7,726 nucleotides of DNA from an uncultured Pseudomonadota bacterium. GTDB lineage: Bacteria > Myxococcota_A > UBA9042 > CAIXZC01. Position 1 is the first letter of the stretch. Each line of letters opens with the position of its first letter. The stretch lies in contig CALGBT010000707.1 in assembly GCA_937884235.1 (NCBI GenBank), positions 1 to 7,726 of the forward strand, given 5' to 3'. This document shows, piece by piece, positions 1 through 6,521 of this stretch. The notes under the pieces are model-generated. The model worked only from the letters and a program-made list of their open reading frames with translations, did no database searches and was not told where the DNA came from. The translations under genes and the position numbers were made by a program.

Positions 1-1
1 C

Positions 2-307
2 GGGAACCCCAGTGGGGGCGGTTGCAACGACACCTGCGCCGGCAAGGGCGGGACCCAGGGAGCGGGTGGTGCCGGGGGCTTCTGCTACAGCGGCTGCGTT
101 GGCCTGGATGGCACGTTGGGCAAAGGCGGCACTGGTGCCGCCTGTGCCGCCTGCGGCGGCGGCGGCGGGGGCGGCTATTATGGTGGTGGCGGCGGCGCGC
201 ACTGCTCATCTGGTGGCGGCTCCTCCTTCTTCGGGCCCGGGGTTCAGTCGCAGGCCAACGAGCAGGGAATCAATTCCGGGAACGGCAAAGTGGTCATTTC
301 CTGGTAA
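2..307 (+). CDS. C-terminal part of a glycine-rich, cysteine-containing protein, probably exported (5' end outside window)
   Basis: The frame is open from the left edge to TAA at 305-307 and gives 101 residues; the start lies outside the window. Glycine makes up a very large share, with a poly-Gly core (visible residues 52-65, GGGGGGGYYGGGGG) and the ending GNGKVVISW. Seven cysteines (visible residues 8, 12, 28, 32, 48, 51, 68) suggest disulfides and so export. A poly-Gly/Tyr core followed by a short beta-strand ending in W resembles the glycine-rich domain seen in ALK/LTK-type receptors and many bacterial surface proteins (Pfam Gly_rich type); this assignment is from pattern memory. The gene is convergent with the kinase gene, whose stop lies 8 nt away. 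Low-complexity sequence makes shadow frames long here, but only this frame gives a coherent domain ending. The function is unknown, and the missing N-terminus may carry the informative domains. Confidence 0.75.
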   Translation, partial: GNPSGGGCNDTCAGKGGTQGAGGAGGFCYSGCVGLDGTLGKGGTGAACAACGGGGGGGYYGGGGGAHCSSGGGSSFFGPGVQSQANEQGINSGNGKVVISW

Positions 308-315
308 TCTCTGGT

Positions 316-1743
316 CTACAGTTTCTCCAACAATCTGGCGAGTGCTTCGGGCATGGGGCTGGCCCCGGTGAGGGCGGCTGGGGAAAGCTGGAAGTGCTCG
401 TCCACGATTTCAACGGCCACCACGGCAAGCTCACCGAATTGCTGCCGGATCGCTGCGGCCAGAGTCTCGCCCTGCTCCGCGGCGGCGGACTCTTCGCCAG
501 GCCGGGACTGCAGTGCGAACCAGAGAGAAGCACCCAGAGCATATCCTCGAGCAATGCTTGTAGTCTGGGTCGCCAGCCATTGGCGATGCTCCTTGCGGGC
601 CAACACCGACGAGGGCAGGCGAGCGGCCACCAGGAACCGGCGCAGAACTGGTGCCGCGGTTGGTCGAGGGTCGCCAATGGCCAGGTTGCCGCTGCCGCCA
701 CCCAGATCTGACAGCAAGACATCTGCCGAGGACGGGGCCATCATCGTCTGCGCCATTTGGAACTGGCCGCTCTCTGGCGGCACTGGCAAAGCCATTGTGC
801 GGGCCATCTCCTCCGCCGTGGGGCGGGGTGGAGAGGGCTCGGGCGGGGCTGGTTGCGCGGTGGCTGGTTGCGCGGGGCGGGGCGCAGGCTTCGGCTGCGT
901 CGGTGCAGATTGAGCTGCGGCGACGATCTTCTCCGCCAGGGTGCGGGCAGAATCGGGGCGTTGGTCGACGTCGGCACAGAGGGTCTGCGCTAGGACTGAC
1001 AGCACCGCAGCCGGAGGTGCGGGTCGGTCGTCGGGGATTGGCGGCACCGGCATGGGCTGTTGCAAACGCAGCAGCACGGCCCGCAGGTCATTGGCACCGC
1101 AAGGCATGGCACCGGCCAGCATCTCCCAAAGGAGGAGGCCGGAGGCATAGAGGTCGGTGCGGGCATCAAGGGTGCCACAGAGGAGTTGCTCAGGCGCCAT
1201 GTAGGCCGGCGTGCCGATGATCATGCCGGTACGGGTAAGCCGGGCCGCCTCATCGCCGGTGGGTTGAGCGATACCGAAGTCGATGAGTTTAACCGTGTCA
1301 CGCCTGGGGCCGACCAGCAGGACGTTCCCCGGCTTGAGGTCGCGGTGGAGCACGCCCGCCTGATGGAGTGCACCCAGCCCTGCGAGAACGCCGACGTGGA
1401 GTTTCACCGCCAACTGCCACGGCAATGCCCCCCGCTGCTTGAGCACCTGGTCCAGCGGCACGCCCTCCAGCAACTCCATGACGATGCAGGGGCAGCCGTC
1501 ATCGAGGAAGCCGTAGTCCAGGATGCCGACGACGTTGGGATGGCGGACCCGGGCCATGAGCATGGCCTCGCGTTCGAAGCGGGCCTCGATACCAGGCGAA
1601 GAACGGTCGGTGAGGACCTTGAGGGCGACGGGCAGCCCCAGGCGGTCATGGTGGCAGCGATAGACCTGCCCCATGCCCCCTTCTCCCAGGAGGTCGGCAA
1701 CCACGTAGCGGCCGAGCGCCACCGTGCCTTTGGCCAGCGCCAT
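316..1743 (-). CDS. Soluble Hanks-type Ser/Thr protein kinase with Pro-rich linker and unassigned C-terminal domain
   Basis: This 475-residue protein phosphorylates Ser/Thr residues on proteins using ATP. The kinase domain spans about residues 12-275 and all core elements are present: glycine loop GEGGMG (20-25), VALK with Lys42, helix-C Glu59, HRDLKPGN (133-140; catalytic Asp135), DFG (155-157), an activation segment with Thr170 and Thr172, GTPAYMAPE (177-185) and helix-F Asp197. It should therefore be active. A Pro/Ala-rich linker (about 281-309) follows, then two similar short motifs, MARTMALP (313-320) and MAQTMMAP (330-337), then a domain of about 110 residues (364-475) that I do not recognise. 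There is no transmembrane segment, unlike PknB-type receptor kinases, so it is probably cytosolic. The start is fixed by GGAGG 7 nt upstream, and the preceding gene's TAG directly abuts the ATG. It is the last gene of the leftward operon, so the two upstream products are likely partners or substrates (inference). A 12-bp direct repeat (849-860, 864-875) lies in the linker-coding DNA. Confidence 0.95.
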   Translation of the reverse strand: MALAKGTVALGRYVVADLLGEGGMGQVYRCHHDRLGLPVALKVLTDRSSPGIEARFEREAMLMARVRHPNVVGILDYGFLDDGCPCIVMELLEGVPLDQVLKQRGALPWQLAVKLHVGVLAGLGALHQAGVLHRDLKPGNVLLVGPRRDTVKLIDFGIAQPTGDEAARLTRTGMIIGTPAYMAPEQLLCGTLDARTDLYASGLLLWEMLAGAMPCGANDLRAVLLRLQQPMPVPPIPDDRPAPPAAVLSVLAQTLCADVDQRPDSARTLAEKIVAAAQSAPTQPKPAPRPAQPATAQPAPPEPSPPRPTAEEMARTMALPVPPESGQFQMAQTMMAPSSADVLLSDLGGGSGNLAIGDPRPTAAPVLRRFLVAARLPSSVLARKEHRQWLATQTTSIARGYALGASLWFALQSRPGEESAAAEQGETLAAAIRQQFGELAVVAVEIVDEHFQLSPAALTGASPMPEALARLLEKL

Positions 1744-3012
1744 CTACCTTCCTCCAAGGGTTGTTGCCGAAAGGAGAGTGACTGGGTGCAGCGCTCGGCG
1801 AACTTGCCCGCCAACGAGCACCGTAGGCCGCAGCGGGTCGGCGGCGTCGGCCTCCAGAACGATGCCAATGGCCCCGTCGGCCAGGCGGACGCGACTGCCT
1901 GGCGGAACCAGGCCAGCAGCCCGCGCGAGCAAAGCCGGCCAGGGACCATATGTGACTGGAATTCGCATAGCCCAGGCCAGCACGTCCAGGAAGGAGAGGT
2001 CGATATTGGTGCCCTGCGGTGAGCGCCTGAGTTCCAGGTCATAGCAGAGGGCGACTAGCTGAAGAATCGGATCGTTGACGGTCTCTTCGCCGCTCTCGGG
2101 GGAGAGCAGGTTGACGAGGCTGCAGACACGTATGATGTGCGGTTCCACGGTTCCGCCTTGCGTTGCCGGCCGTTGCAGCAGGGCGGGAAGCAGTTTCGTG
2201 GCGGCCTCACCGACAGTAAGGCCATCGCGCCGGGTCAGCCCGCGCACAGTCAGCGCGAGGGCAGCGTGGGCTGCTCCCCGAGCCGCGGCAGAGGAGGCAC
2301 CGATATCAGCTAGGGCCAGCAGCACGTGGAGGACACTGCTAACGGCGCGTCGGGCCGGCGACCAGGCGCCCGGGACCAGCTCCAGGGCACATTGAGCCCC
2401 CGCGGCGGTGGCCGCTGCCGCCCGGTCCAACCGGCGCACGATGGCCATGCCGGTGCGCCAGTTCCAGGGTGTGTCAGCAGGCTCGGCCGCTAGACTATCC
2501 GCCGCGGCCACGGCCAGGGAAACGTGGGTTGCAGCCAGTACTTCGACGTCCACATCGACCTTGTCGAGACCGGTTCGAGCACCGGGCAGACTGCTGAGGT
2601 GCAGATGCGGAATCTCATCCCAGATAGCCCCGGCCCGTTGCGTTGTCGGGCAGTTTAGCAGTTCTGCCAGCGCCAGGGCTCCCCGGGCATCGAATCCGGG
2701 CTCAAACTCGATTTCGTGCAGGTCGAGGACGTGGAGGGCGCGCGCCAGTTGCTGGGAGAGATGAAAGCCCTGGATATCCAGCGGGATGAGGGAGCGGTCG
2801 CAGAAGGTGGCCTGCCCGATGAACTGGATGGCCAAAGGCGGTCTCGCGGCAACAACGGCCTGAGCAGTCTCCGCTCCGGCCTGCAAGGTAAGCGGGTGCT
2901 GGGGACCGTGCGAGCCAGCGGTCTTCATGGTCAGGTGAAGGGCGGTGATGACTGCCCGCACTCGGCTCACTTCGTCAATGGGGTCAAAGCCTTCGGTGGT
3001 GTGCTCAACCAT
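1744..3012 (-). CDS. Degenerate HD-GYP-derived protein lacking the HD and GYP motifs
   Basis: This 422-residue protein keeps the outline of HD-GYP proteins of deltaproteobacterial type without their metal site. Residues about 15-120 resemble the N-terminal domain often found ahead of HD-GYP: a helical start (VRAVITALHLTMKTAG), then strand-rich IQFIGQATFCDRSLIPLD, then HEIEFEPGFD. Residues 185-345 match the helical HD-GYP core in spacing, but I find neither an HD dyad nor HHExxDGxGYP. The end (353-400) is the clearest match: GLVPPGSRVRLADGAIGIV followed by RPTVLV corresponds to the LGxYPxGTxVxLxDGxxGxV tail of that family. Cyclic-di-GMP hydrolysis is therefore unlikely; binding or scaffolding is more plausible (inference). 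The open frame extends to an ATG at 3129, but those 39 extra codons overlap the upstream gene's C-terminus and read like an out-of-frame shadow. ATG 3012 has a ribosome site and overlaps the upstream stop by only 8 bp. It is the middle gene of the operon. Confidence 0.85.
   Translation of the reverse strand: MVEHTTEGFDPIDEVSRVRAVITALHLTMKTAGSHGPQHPLTLQAGAETAQAVVAARPPLAIQFIGQATFCDRSLIPLDIQGFHLSQQLARALHVLDLHEIEFEPGFDARGALALAELLNCPTTQRAGAIWDEIPHLHLSSLPGARTGLDKVDVDVEVLAATHVSLAVAAADSLAAEPADTPWNWRTGMAIVRRLDRAAAATAAGAQCALELVPGAWSPARRAVSSVLHVLLALADIGASSAAARGAAHAALALTVRGLTRRDGLTVGEAATKLLPALLQRPATQGGTVEPHIIRVCSLVNLLSPESGEETVNDPILQLVALCYDLELRRSPQGTNIDLSFLDVLAWAMRIPVTYGPWPALLARAAGLVPPGSRVRLADGAIGIVLEADAADPLRPTVLVGGQVRRALHPVTLLSATTLGGR
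1747..1755 (-). promoter_or_regulatory. Shine-Dalgarno site of the kinase gene
   Basis: On the minus strand the bases read GGAGGAAGG, with GGAGG ending 7 nt before the ATG at 1743. It lies inside the last codons of the upstream gene, whose TAG (1746-1744) touches the kinase ATG with no gap. Zero spacing plus a strong ribosome site points to co-transcription and probably coupled translation. Confidence 0.8.
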
Positions 3013-4621
3013 GGTGGTCTTCCCCCAGCCGTCTTCGTTTGGCGCGCATGCAAGCCCGGATTCCGGGGGCGTCAAAAGCGCTACGAACCGAGCGGCGCAC
3101 GGCTTGAGCCTGGGCGACGGGGTCGCCATCCATAAGATTAAGAGCCATTATCCGGACGTCCTCTTGCTCGTCGGTGTTGCGAACTAGCGGGACGAGAAAC
3201 TGGGTTGCCATTCCGTCTTTGGCTAGGGCCGCCACGACCCTGGCAATGAGCGGGCGGCTCCAGGACCGACTGGTAGTGGTCAAGAAGACCCGGCCCACCA
3301 ACTCGGTGAGACGGCGCTCGTTGCGCGCCAGCAGCTGCTCCAAGGCCTTTCCGGCCACGTCAGTTGGGGCCAGGGCCAGGAGCTTTTCGGCAGCGGGTGT
3401 GACCTGGATTAGCTGCGGAGTCGGCAATTCCACGAGAAACCGTAGCGCCGATGCGGTGGGCAGAGTCGGCAGCACCTTCGCAATGCAATGGGGTGGGGCT
3501 TTGAAATGCACCAGCAACCGCACCAGTACGAAGGCCGCGTCGGGGGTGAGGCACTCTTCAACGAGAGCTCGGCAGAACGCCTCAGACCCGGTGCCTGCAA
3601 TTGCTGCGGCCACTACTCGGGCGTAGTCCCGCTCGGAGTGGCAGCGCTCCAGGAGGCCCGCGAGGAGCGCCCCACACAGGTCGTTGCGTCCCAGCCGAAC
3701 CAGCCGTGAGAGAGCGCCGATAACGTCGTCGTCCGCCGGCAGGCCGCGAGAGAGAACCTGGCCGACGTCAGCGGCGTGGAGGGCGGCGAGCAATGCCTGG
3801 GCGGCTTTGTCGCCCCGCTCGATGATGGTTGCCACCAGTCCGAGGAATCTAGCATCGGCGCGGCGGCGGGCGAGGGTCGCCATGCGCCCGGCAAGGACTT
3901 CCGGCGGTAGCGCCGCCTGCAGAGAAGGGTACGCCAGGGCAAGGTAGACCTGACCGTCCCCCCAGGCAACGCTCTCATTGCAACTCCCCCGCAAGCGCTC
4001 CAGTTCTGGTTGCCCTACCTCTGTCGTCCCCTCGCCGATCCGGTGGCAATATGCTTCCAGGGAAACCTCAAATTCCTCCCGATGGGCCGCTGCGTCGAGA
4101 TCTCGGGAGGCCACCCCGACGCCGTCTGCGCAGAGCGTCTCAGCGGCCATCATGCGGGTGGCCAGGAGCTGTTGTTTCTGCGTCTCGAAATCGAGGAACG
4201 CAGCTTCGGCGTCGTCTGAGAAGCTATCGTCGATGGCGACTTCGAAGCCCTCGGCCCCGTCTGCCCAGAGCCAGTCCCGAAAGCGGCCGATAGAGGCGAT
4301 GGTCGACTCCAGCGTCGAAAGTTCGGTACCCAATCGCAGGAGGTCGGCGGGGGTTGCATAGTCAAGCATCTTCACCCGTCGCAGTCCGGCCATGAAAGCG
4401 GGCAACAGCCAACGCCCTTCGTCCGCACTGGCCACCAATAGCGTCTCGCCATTGGCGCAAAGCTCCGTTGCTGACAGCTCCAGTTCAGCCTCGGGGCGTT
4501 CCATCCACATGGCGTGACCGCGCCCGGCAATGGCGTGGGTCGCTGGCATCCGGGAACGGGCCGAGCGCACCAATCCGTCGAGGATGTTGACCAGAACACG
4601 CATGGACGTGTTGCCTTCCAT
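3005..4621 (-). CDS. Alpha-helical, probably HEAT-like repeat protein; first clear gene of the kinase operon
   Basis: This 538-residue protein has no catalytic motif I can recognise, no signal peptide and no membrane segment. Residues about 7-110 form an N-terminal domain (VLVNILDGLVRSAR, then GETLLVASADEG, then FMAGLRRVKMLDYATPADLLRLG) whose order resembles the N-terminal module of deltaproteobacterial HD-GYP and HEAT-repeat proteins. An acidic stretch lies around 125-145 (EVAIDDSFSDDAEAAFLDFE). From about 245 to the end it is a run of amphipathic helices rich in Leu and Ala, with recurring units such as DDDVIGALSRLVRLG and DEQEDVRIMALNLMDGD. That suggests an alpha-solenoid used for protein contacts. 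The repeats are divergent, so HEAT is a tentative name. ATG 4621 has GAGGGGG 9 nt upstream; ATG 4603 is a possible alternative. Its last 8 bases overlap the HD-GYP-like gene. The shared N-terminal module with the next gene suggests the two pair or derive from a common ancestor (inference). Confidence 0.8.
   Translation of the reverse strand: MEGNTSMRVLVNILDGLVRSARSRMPATHAIAGRGHAMWMERPEAELELSATELCANGETLLVASADEGRWLLPAFMAGLRRVKMLDYATPADLLRLGTELSTLESTIASIGRFRDWLWADGAEGFEVAIDDSFSDDAEAAFLDFETQKQQLLATRMMAAETLCADGVGVASRDLDAAAHREEFEVSLEAYCHRIGEGTTEVGQPELERLRGSCNESVAWGDGQVYLALAYPSLQAALPPEVLAGRMATLARRRADARFLGLVATIIERGDKAAQALLAALHAADVGQVLSRGLPADDDVIGALSRLVRLGRNDLCGALLAGLLERCHSERDYARVVAAAIAGTGSEAFCRALVEECLTPDAAFVLVRLLVHFKAPPHCIAKVLPTLPTASALRFLVELPTPQLIQVTPAAEKLLALAPTDVAGKALEQLLARNERRLTELVGRVFLTTTSRSWSRPLIARVVAALAKDGMATQFLVPLVRNTDEQEDVRIMALNLMDGDPVAQAQAVRRSVRSAFDAPGIRACMRAKRRRLGEDHHG
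3021..3026 (-). promoter_or_regulatory. Shine-Dalgarno site that fixes the start of the HD-GYP-like gene at 3012
   Basis: The minus strand reads GGGGGA ending 8 nt before the ATG at 3012. The overlap sequence ATGGTTGA contains both this start and the upstream gene's TGA, the usual arrangement for coupled translation. This supports 3012 over the more distant ATG at 3129. Confidence 0.65.
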
Positions 4622-4808
4622 CGGGAGCCGCCCCCTCGTCTTCGGGATCAGAGTTCAAAGCCATAATAGCGCGAATATCTTCCCGGGTCGAGGGGGAAGG
4701 TTCCAGCGTCAGGTCCGGCGCCGTGCGAGACGTGTAGAGAAGTACCTGCTGGCCCCTTGCAGAGTGAATGACGTTGACATTGCCGGGCCCCTCGCTGATA
4801 AGGTGCAT
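4485..4808 (-). CDS. Doubtful small overlapping ORF, or displaced N-terminus of the HEAT-like protein
   Basis: A frame from ATG 4808 gives 107 residues and overlaps the HEAT-like gene by 137 bp in a different frame. The first 62 residues look protein-like (MHLISEGPGNVNVIHSARG, then QQVLLYTSR) and about two thirds of their codons end in G or C, similar by eye to ettA. Beyond about 4620, where the HEAT-like frame takes over, the composition turns rich in His, Arg, Pro and Cys, as in a shadow frame. Possible readings are a small real gene, a frameshift joining this segment to the HEAT-like protein, or a chance open frame in a control region. I see no strong ribosome site before 4808, and a candidate leftward promoter lies inside it. 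I recognise no domain. Confidence 0.3.
   Translation of the reverse strand: MHLISEGPGNVNVIHSARGQQVLLYTSRTAPDLTLEPSPSTREDIRAIMALNSDPEDEGAAPDGRQHVHACSGQHPRRIGALGPFPDASDPRHCRARSRHVDGTPRG
4631..4637 (-). promoter_or_regulatory. Shine-Dalgarno site of the HEAT-like gene
   Basis: The minus strand reads GAGGGGG, ending 9 nt before the ATG at 4621. This favours 4621 over the internal ATG at 4603, although the latter has a weaker GGAAGG about 9-10 nt upstream. Confidence 0.5.
4663..4691 (-). promoter_or_regulatory. Candidate sigma70-type promoter for the leftward operon
   Basis: On the minus strand TCGACC (4691-4686, 4 of 6 to TTGACA) is followed after exactly 17 nt by TATTAT (4668-4663, 5 of 6 to TATAAT). 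Initiation would fall near 4656, giving a leader of about 35 nt that contains the GAGGGGG site of the HEAT-like gene. If this is the true promoter, the overlapping frame starting at 4808 is less likely to be translated. This rests on a consensus match only. Confidence 0.4.
4774..4802 (+). promoter_or_regulatory. Sigma70-type promoter for ettA and the S4 protein gene
   Basis: A perfect -35 box TTGACA (4774-4779) is followed after 17 nt by GATAAG (4797-4802, 4 of 6 to TATAAT). Initiation is expected near 4809, giving a leader of about 34 nt before the ettA ATG at 4843. The leader holds an imperfect direct repeat, GCATTGTAC (4805-4813) and GCATTGCGTAC (4818-4828), which could be an operator or chance. 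Confidence 0.6.
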
Positions 4809-4832
4809 TGTACTAAGCATTGCGTACCAAGC

Positions 4833-4838
4833 GGGGAG
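4833..4838 (+). promoter_or_regulatory. Shine-Dalgarno site of ettA
   Basis: GGGGAG ends 4 nt before ATG 4843, slightly close but usable. It supports this start over the in-frame ATG at 4768, which would add 25 residues not expected for EttA and would lie upstream of the promoter's -10 box. Confidence 0.6.
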
Positions 4839-4842
4839 ATTG

Positions 4843-6513
4843 ATGAGTAACGAACCGAACAAAGTTATCTATTCGATGGTGGGTGTGGGCAAGGTTCATG
4901 GCACTAAGAAGGTCCTCAAGGACATCTATCTGGGCTACTTTTACGGGGCCAAGATTGGCGTTTTGGGGCTCAACGGCTCGGGTAAGTCCACGCTCTTGCG
5001 AATCATGGCCGGGCTTGATACCGAAATCGTCGGCCACACCGTGGTCTCGCCGGGCTATTCCATCGGCTATCTGGAGCAGGAGCCGCAACTCGACCCCACC
5101 AGGACGGTGCGTGAGATTGTCGAGGAGGGCGTGCAGGATACGGTGGATCTGCTCAAGGAATTCGAGGAGCTCTCCATGAGCCTCGGCGAGCCCATGGACG
5201 ATGATCGCATGGACAAAGTCCTGGCCCGTCAGGGAGAGGTGCAGGACCGCCTCGACGCCCTCGATGCCTGGGACCTCGACTCTCGTTTGCAGATGGCAAT
5301 GGATGCGCTGTCCTGTCCGCCTGGCGAGGCATCTATCGCGGTTCTCTCCGGAGGCGAGTTGCGCCGTGTCGCCCTCTGCCGCTTGCTGCTGCAGAAGCCC
5401 GACATCCTGCTGCTGGACGAACCGACCAATCATCTCGATGCGACTACCGTGGCGTGGCTTGAGCAGCATCTGCAGCGCTACGAGGGAACGGTCATTGCGG
5501 TGACCCACGATCGCTATTTCCTGGACAATGTGGCCGGCTGGATCCTGGAGCTCGACCGCGGCCACGGCATTCCCTGGGAGGGCAACTACTCCTCATGGCT
5601 GGAGCAAAAGGCGAAGCGTCTGGCGCAGGAAGAGCGGGCCGAATCGGAGCGGCGCAAGACCCTGGAAAGGGAATTGGAGTGGATCAAGCTGTCGCCAAAG
5701 GGACGCCGGGCCAAGGGTAAAGCGAGAATCAATGCGTTTGATGCCCTCGCTTCCCAGGAAGTGGAGAAGCTACAGGGAGAACTGCAAATCTACATCCCGC
5801 CGGGACCGCGGTTGGGGGACAACGTGATTCAGGCTGAAGGGCTCTCAAAGTCCTTTGACAGGCTGATTTTCAGCGACCTCAGCTTTATTGTGCAACCGGG
5901 CGCCATTGTCGGTTTGGTGGGGCCCAACGGTGCCGGCAAGTCAACCCTTTTCAAGATGTTGGTGGGGGAGGAGAAGCCCGATACGGGAGAACTGCGCATC
6001 GGCGAAACCGTTAAACTGGCGCACGCCGACCAGTCTCGCTCGACCCTCAAAGAGGACGTGTCGGTTTGGGAAGCCATTACTGGTGGGGCGGAAATCATAG
6101 AATTGGGCCGCACGAAGATGAACTCCCGAGCCTATGTCGGTCGTTTCAACTTCGGCGGTCAGGACCAACAGAAGTCGGTGGAGCACCTCTCTGGTGGGGA
6201 GCGTAACCGGGTTCATCTGGCGCGCATCTTGCGTTCGGGGGCCAATGTGATCCTCCTCGACGAACCGACCAACGACCTTGACATCAACACCATGCGGGCC
6301 CTGGAAGATGCCCTGGTGAATTTTGCCGGGTGTGCCCTCATCATCAGCCACGACCGCTGGTTCCTCGACCGGGTGGCCACCCATATTATTGGCTTTGAGG
6401 CAGATGGCCCCGTCTGGTGCGAAGGGGACTACTCAGCCTATGAGGAGGACCGCCGGCGGCGTCTCGGTCCCGATGCGGATCGACCGCAGCGGTATCGGCA
6501 ATTGACGCGCTAG
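4843..6513 (+). CDS. ettA: EttA, energy-dependent translational throttle protein (ABC-F ATPase)
   Basis: This 556-residue protein is almost the same length as E. coli EttA (555). EttA binds the ribosomal E site and links the ATP/ADP state to formation of the first peptide bond; it is cytosolic and not a transporter. The start IYSMVGVGKVHGTKKVLKDI is the family's conserved N-terminus. First ATPase: Walker A GLNGSGKST (42-50), signature LSGGE (168-172), Walker B and catalytic Glu in LLLDEPTNHLD (189-199; Glu193), switch His222. The EttA-type arm insertion lies at about 95-145. The linker that contacts P-site tRNA (about 250-325) is basic, with ELEWIKLSPKGRRAKGKAR at 277-295. Second ATPase: Walker A GPNGAGKST (360-368), LSGGE (449-453), LLDEPTNDLD (471-480; Glu474) and His503. 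Every catalytic element is intact. The last residues (GDYSAYEEDRRRRLGPDA) fit EttA and separate it from Uup and resistance-type ABC-F proteins. It has its own promoter and leads a two-gene unit. Confidence 0.97.
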   Translation: MSNEPNKVIYSMVGVGKVHGTKKVLKDIYLGYFYGAKIGVLGLNGSGKSTLLRIMAGLDTEIVGHTVVSPGYSIGYLEQEPQLDPTRTVREIVEEGVQDTVDLLKEFEELSMSLGEPMDDDRMDKVLARQGEVQDRLDALDAWDLDSRLQMAMDALSCPPGEASIAVLSGGELRRVALCRLLLQKPDILLLDEPTNHLDATTVAWLEQHLQRYEGTVIAVTHDRYFLDNVAGWILELDRGHGIPWEGNYSSWLEQKAKRLAQEERAESERRKTLERELEWIKLSPKGRRAKGKARINAFDALASQEVEKLQGELQIYIPPGPRLGDNVIQAEGLSKSFDRLIFSDLSFIVQPGAIVGLVGPNGAGKSTLFKMLVGEEKPDTGELRIGETVKLAHADQSRSTLKEDVSVWEAITGGAEIIELGRTKMNSRAYVGRFNFGGQDQQKSVEHLSGGERNRVHLARILRSGANVILLDEPTNDLDINTMRALEDALVNFAGCALIISHDRWFLDRVATHIIGFEADGPVWCEGDYSAYEEDRRRRLGPDADRPQRYRQLTR

Positions 6514-6518
6514 GGGGA
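6513..6518 (+). promoter_or_regulatory. Shine-Dalgarno site for the TTG-started S4 protein gene
   Basis: GGGGGA overlaps the last base of the ettA stop codon and ends 3 nt before TTG 6522. The spacing is short and the start codon weak, so translation is probably helped by ribosomes finishing ettA. Confidence 0.45.
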
Positions 6519-6521
6519 AAG

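Noticed and set aside
22..711. Arg/Trp-rich frame of 229 codons on the + strand
   Set aside because: It is a shadow of the glycine-rich gene and of the antisense kinase tail; runs of Arg and Trp come from GC-rich repeats read out of frame.
849..875. Short direct repeat ctggttgcgcgg, two copies 15 bp apart
   Set aside because: It codes for the Pro/Ala-rich linker of the kinase, where local duplication is common; two copies are not an array or a mobile-element end.
1060..2022. Open frame of 320 codons on the + strand opposite the kinase gene
   Set aside because: It lies entirely antisense to the kinase and the end of the HD-GYP-like gene, both with clear domains; its product has no recognisable motif. 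High G+C makes such antisense frames long.
4768..4842. Upstream ATG that would extend EttA by 25 residues
   Set aside because: It lies before the likely transcription start, and the family's conserved N-terminus begins just after ATG 4843, which has GGGGAG before it.
4813..5565. Open frame of 250 codons on the minus strand opposite ettA
   Set aside because: Antisense to unmistakable ettA coding sequence; the product has no motif and no own ribosome site that I can see.
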